Shown here: piece after piece, positions 6,114 through 8,349 of the stretch
How positions within the stretch are numbered: position 1 is the first letter of the stretch
How the letters are laid out: every line of letters starts with the position of its first letter
The notes under the pieces: generated by a model
The model's input: the letters and a program-made list of their open reading frames with translations, nothing else
What the model was told of the DNA's origin: nothing
Databases searched by the model: none
Translations under genes and position numbers: made by a program
Origin: Desulfatitalea sp.
Lineage (GTDB): Bacteria; Desulfobacterota; Desulfobacteria; Desulfobacterales; Desulfosarcinaceae
Direction of reading: 5' to 3'
Assembly: GCA_018224505.1 (NCBI GenBank)
Contig: JAGTVD010000484.1
Coordinates: 1-8,349, forward strand
Length of the DNA: 8,349 bases

Positions 6114-6590
6114 TTATTTAAAATACTTCATCGAGGTCTTCTTCAACTCCCGCCGGCTGAACAGCATTTCGTATTCGTCCACTTCGGCCTTGGCCGCCAT
6201 CTTGCGGGCGGTTTGACGACAGGCGTTCTCGTCCTTCCCGTGGAGCATCGTGTAGAGATTGTAGGGCCACTGGTCGGTCGGATCCCGGCGGTAGCAGTGG
6301 GAAACAGCACGGAAACCGGCCAGGGTTTTACCCACCTGGTCGATGCGGGATTCATCCACCCGCCAGGCCACCATGGCATTGGATTGAAACCCGGATTTCT
6401 GGTGGCGCAAGGTGGCCCCGAACCGCCGGATGACCCCCCGGCGCACCAGGTCCCGCAAAACCAGCAGCAATTGCGCCTCATCCATCCCAAGCTGGGCGGC
6501 GATCCCTTGATAGGGCTGTGACACCACCGCCATATCCCCCTGAATCGCCGCGATCACCTGCTTCTCCTGATCACTCAACACCTCACTCAT
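6114..6590 (-). CDS. ahbB: Siroheme decarboxylase subunit AhbB (Lrp/AsnC-like fold)
   Basis: This is a 158-residue protein. AhbA and AhbB together remove two acetate carboxyl groups from siroheme to give 12,18-didecarboxysiroheme, an early step of the siroheme-dependent heme pathway of sulfate reducers and archaea. The N-terminal part is a winged-helix-like domain: a QPYQGIAAQLGMDEAQ helix pair, then RRGVIRRFGATLRHQKSGF (residues 50-68). The C-terminal part is the Lrp/AsnC ligand-type fold with VSHCYRR (96-102), WPYNLYTMLHG (108-118) and the terminal REFKKTS-like REL-KKTSMKYF (147-157). The VIRRFGA, SHCYRR and KKTS pattern separates decarboxylase subunits from true AsnC regulators, and WPYNLY with the KKTS tail fits AhbB better than AhbA. 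The ATG at 6590 was chosen because CAGGGA lies five bases upstream and this ATG overlaps the mtnA stop as ATGA; the frame is open further up, inside mtnA. AhbA is not in the window. Confidence 0.88.
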   Translation of the reverse strand: MSEVLSDQEKQVIAAIQGDMAVVSQPYQGIAAQLGMDEAQLLLVLRDLVRRGVIRRFGATLRHQKSGFQSNAMVAWRVDESRIDQVGKTLAGFRAVSHCYRRDPTDQWPYNLYTMLHGKDENACRQTARKMAAKAEVDEYEMLFSRRELKKTSMKYFK

Positions 6591-7708
6591 ACCAGTCCCT
6601 GTGCCCTTCGCTTGTTTTTCTTCTCCGGAAACAACCCCATGATGGCCTCCTCGCTGGCCGCACAAACACCCCGCTCGGTGATAAAGGCCGTCACCAGCCG
6701 GGCCGGGGTCACATCAAATGCGGGATTGGCGGCCGGGCTGTCAGCGGGCGACACCCGCACCCGTGCAATGGCGCCATCGCGCTTGCCCTGGACAAAGTGG
6801 ACCTCGTCCGCATGGCGTTCTTCAATGGGAATCTGTCCGAGGCCGTCGCGCAGCTCCCAGTCAAAGGTGGATGACGGCAGGGCGACATAGAACGGCACCT
6901 GGTTGTCCCGGGCCGCCAGGGCTTTGAGATAAGTGCCGATTTTGTTGGCCACATCGCCGGTGTAAGTGGTGCGATCGGTGCCCACCACCACGAGGTCCAC
7001 CATCCCGCGCTGCATCAAATGGCCACCGGCGTTATCGGTAATCACCGTGTGGGCGATCCCCGCCCTGCCCAACTCCCACGCCGTGAGGCGGGCGCCCTGG
7101 TTCAGCGGGCGCGTTTCGTCGACCCAGACATGCAGGTCGATACCCATTTCATGGGCCACGTAGACCGGCGCCGTGGCGGTACCCCACTCCACGCAGGCGA
7201 GCCAACCGGCATTGCAGTGGGTTAACAGGTGGACGGTTCGGCCGTTTTTGGTGCGGCTGATATCGGTGATGATCCGCGCCCCGTGCTCGCCGATGCGCCG
7301 GCACCGATCCACCTCTTCTTCGGTGATCTGTCCCGCCTCGTGGATGACGGTTTCAATGCGGGCGTCCCCGGGGGGGGCTGCCATGGCCCGGGCCACCACC
7401 CGGTCCACGGCCCACGCCAGGTTCACCGCCGTGGGCCGAGCCGCCTTGACCCGGTCACAGGCATCCAGAAAGGCGTTTTCGTCGGTGGAGGTGCGCAATG
7501 CCACCAGCACGCCATAGGCGCCGGTAACACCGATCAAGGGGGCGCCGCGCACCACCATCTGCTGGATGGCGTCGATCACCTGTTCCACCGTGGTCAGCGC
7601 CAGAATCTCCATCCGGTGGGGCAACCACCGCTGGTCGATCACCTTTACCGTGCGCCCATCATCGTCCAGCCAAATGGGCCGCATCCGTTTACCGTCCACT
7701 CTGTGCAT
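6587..7708 (-). CDS. mtnA: S-methyl-5-thioribose-1-phosphate isomerase
   Basis: This 373-residue enzyme converts methylthioribose 1-phosphate to methylthioribulose 1-phosphate in salvage of methylthioadenosine, the by-product of S-adenosylmethionine use. Family signatures are all present: VVRGAPLIGVTGAYG (52-66, substrate phosphate loop), LLTHCNAG with catalytic C165, DETRPLNQGARLTAWELG (197-214), VVVGTDR with catalytic D245, then TGDVANKIGTYLKA (250-263), and a late ANPAFDVTP (327-335). Length is close to the usual 340-370. The ATG at 7708 has AGGA ten bases upstream; the ATG at 7684 (MRPIWLDD) matches the usual family start better and is a real alternative. The preceding ade stops 24 bases upstream, and the TGA here overlaps the ahbB ATG, so the three form one operon. 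An eight-base G run at 7370-7377 lies within the gene, and the frame is intact across it. Confidence 0.96.
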   Translation of the reverse strand: MHRVDGKRMRPIWLDDDGRTVKVIDQRWLPHRMEILALTTVEQVIDAIQQMVVRGAPLIGVTGAYGVLVALRTSTDENAFLDACDRVKAARPTAVNLAWAVDRVVARAMAAPPGDARIETVIHEAGQITEEEVDRCRRIGEHGARIITDISRTKNGRTVHLLTHCNAGWLACVEWGTATAPVYVAHEMGIDLHVWVDETRPLNQGARLTAWELGRAGIAHTVITDNAGGHLMQRGMVDLVVVGTDRTTYTGDVANKIGTYLKALAARDNQVPFYVALPSSTFDWELRDGLGQIPIEERHADEVHFVQGKRDGAIARVRVSPADSPAANPAFDVTPARLVTAFITERGVCAASEEAIMGLFPEKKNKRRAQGLV

Positions 7709-7732
7709 GATTTTAAATTCCTACCACTCTGG

Positions 7733-8349
7733 TCATTCCAAAAACAACGGGACGCGCTTGAAGGCCGTCACATCCACCAACCCGTGGTCGGTGATTTTAA
7801 GAGCCGGAATCACGGGCAACGCCATAAAACTGAGGGTCATGAACGGATCGGGAAGCACGGACCCCAGGCGGCGGGCCGCCGCCAGCAACCCATCCAGGTC
7901 ATGACATACCCGCTGGAGGGGCTGGTCGGACATCAATCCGGCAATGGGCAGGGGCAGGCGCGCCAATGCCCGACCTTGATCCACCGCCACCAGACCACCG
8001 CCCATGGCCAACAATTCGGCCACCGCCGCATGCATGTCCGCATCGTCGACGCCCACCACCACGATGTTGTGGGAGTCATGGGCCACGGTGGATGCCAGGG
8101 CGCCCTGCTTCAGCCCGAACCCCTTGATAAATCCGATGCCCGTGCGACCGGTTCCACGATGGCGCTCCACCACGGCAATTTTCAGCAAATCACGTCCGGG
8201 ATCGGCCACGGCCCGGCCATCCACCACGGTCGCCAACGCCTCCCCGGCGCCGGTCACAATCTGGTTGGGCTGCGCCTCGATGACCCGCATGCGCCGGCCA
8301 CTGCCAGCCGCTACACCGAAGTCGAGCCGTTCCAGTATCACCCGCATGG
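7733..8349 (-). CDS. ade: Adenine deaminase, C-terminal part (5' end beyond window)
   Basis: About 205 codons are inside the window, against the roughly 560-600 residues of the complete enzyme. The enzyme hydrolyses adenine to hypoxanthine and ammonia. The visible part matches the Ade C-terminal domain: AVVERHRGTGRTGIGFIKGF, then GLKQGALASTVAHDSHNIVV, DDADMHAAV, GGGLVAVDQG, LPLPIAGLMSD, DPFMTLSFMALPVIPALK, and the terminal FKRVPLFLE. The amidohydrolase barrel with its metal-binding histidines is upstream of the window edge and cannot be checked. An ATG at 8347 is internal to the protein, not its start. Lying 24 bases before mtnA, it fits a salvage operon: methylthioadenosine phosphorolysis yields adenine for this enzyme and methylthioribose 1-phosphate for MtnA. 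Confidence 0.95.
   Translation of the reverse strand, partial: MRVILERLDFGVAAGSGRRMRVIEAQPNQIVTGAGEALATVVDGRAVADPGRDLLKIAVVERHRGTGRTGIGFIKGFGLKQGALASTVAHDSHNIVVVGVDDADMHAAVAELLAMGGGLVAVDQGRALARLPLPIAGLMSDQPLQRVCHDLDGLLAAARRLGSVLPDPFMTLSFMALPVIPALKITDHGLVDVTAFKRVPLFLE

Noticed and set aside
6114..6590. Lrp/AsnC transcriptional regulator
   Set aside because: The VIRRFGA, VSHCYRR, WPYNLY and KKTS signatures fit siroheme decarboxylase subunits; true regulators lack them.

Overview
The window most likely comes from an anaerobic Desulfobacterota bacterium, in the style of a Desulfobacteraceae/Desulfosarcinaceae sulfate reducer. The reasons are a siroheme decarboxylase subunit of the alternative heme pathway (AhbB), an oxygen-sensitive type of radical SAM protein with a B12-binding-like front half, a Hanks kinase paired with a GGDEF-like protein, and a GC-rich, Gly/Arg/Ala-rich coding style. 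The taxonomic call is inference; the window holds no rRNA or other marker.

Left part (1-991). The 5' end of rlmN runs leftward off the window. Next is a gene-poor gap of about 416 bases (156-571). It is dominated by a 191-base imperfect palindrome (221-411) and may hold a 42-codon ORF ending in the palindrome's right arm. A small rightward gene for a cysteine-rich, zinc-binding-type protein follows (572-820). A 171-base intergenic stretch with two overlapping hairpins and a candidate promoter precedes the kinase.

Centre (992-4662). A two-gene rightward operon encodes a compact 300-residue Ser/Thr protein kinase without membrane segment or sensor. Its TAA overlaps by one base the ATG of a 922-residue protein. 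That protein has a globular N-terminal domain, a disordered Gly/Ser/Thr/Asp/Pro linker of about 195 residues, a long helical region and a C-terminal domain that looks like a GGDEF fold with its signature replaced by GKNKI. This pair is the least explained and most interesting unit here; the linker is an obvious candidate substrate of the kinase.

Right part (4659-8349, all leftward). Transcription order is ade (adenine deaminase, 5' end off the window), mtnA (methylthioribose-1-phosphate isomerase), ahbB (siroheme decarboxylase subunit), then a radical SAM protein of unknown substrate. ade and mtnA are 24 bases apart, mtnA and ahbB overlap as ATGA, and the radical SAM gene follows after a 78-base AT-rich gap holding a perfect 16-bp palindrome. 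ade and mtnA handle the two products of methylthioadenosine phosphorolysis (adenine and methylthioribose 1-phosphate), so that half of the operon is nucleoside salvage; ahbB serves heme synthesis. The kinase operon and this cluster converge, and their stop codons share the four bases TTAA.

No tRNA, rRNA, CRISPR array, insertion sequence or clear intrinsic terminator was found.
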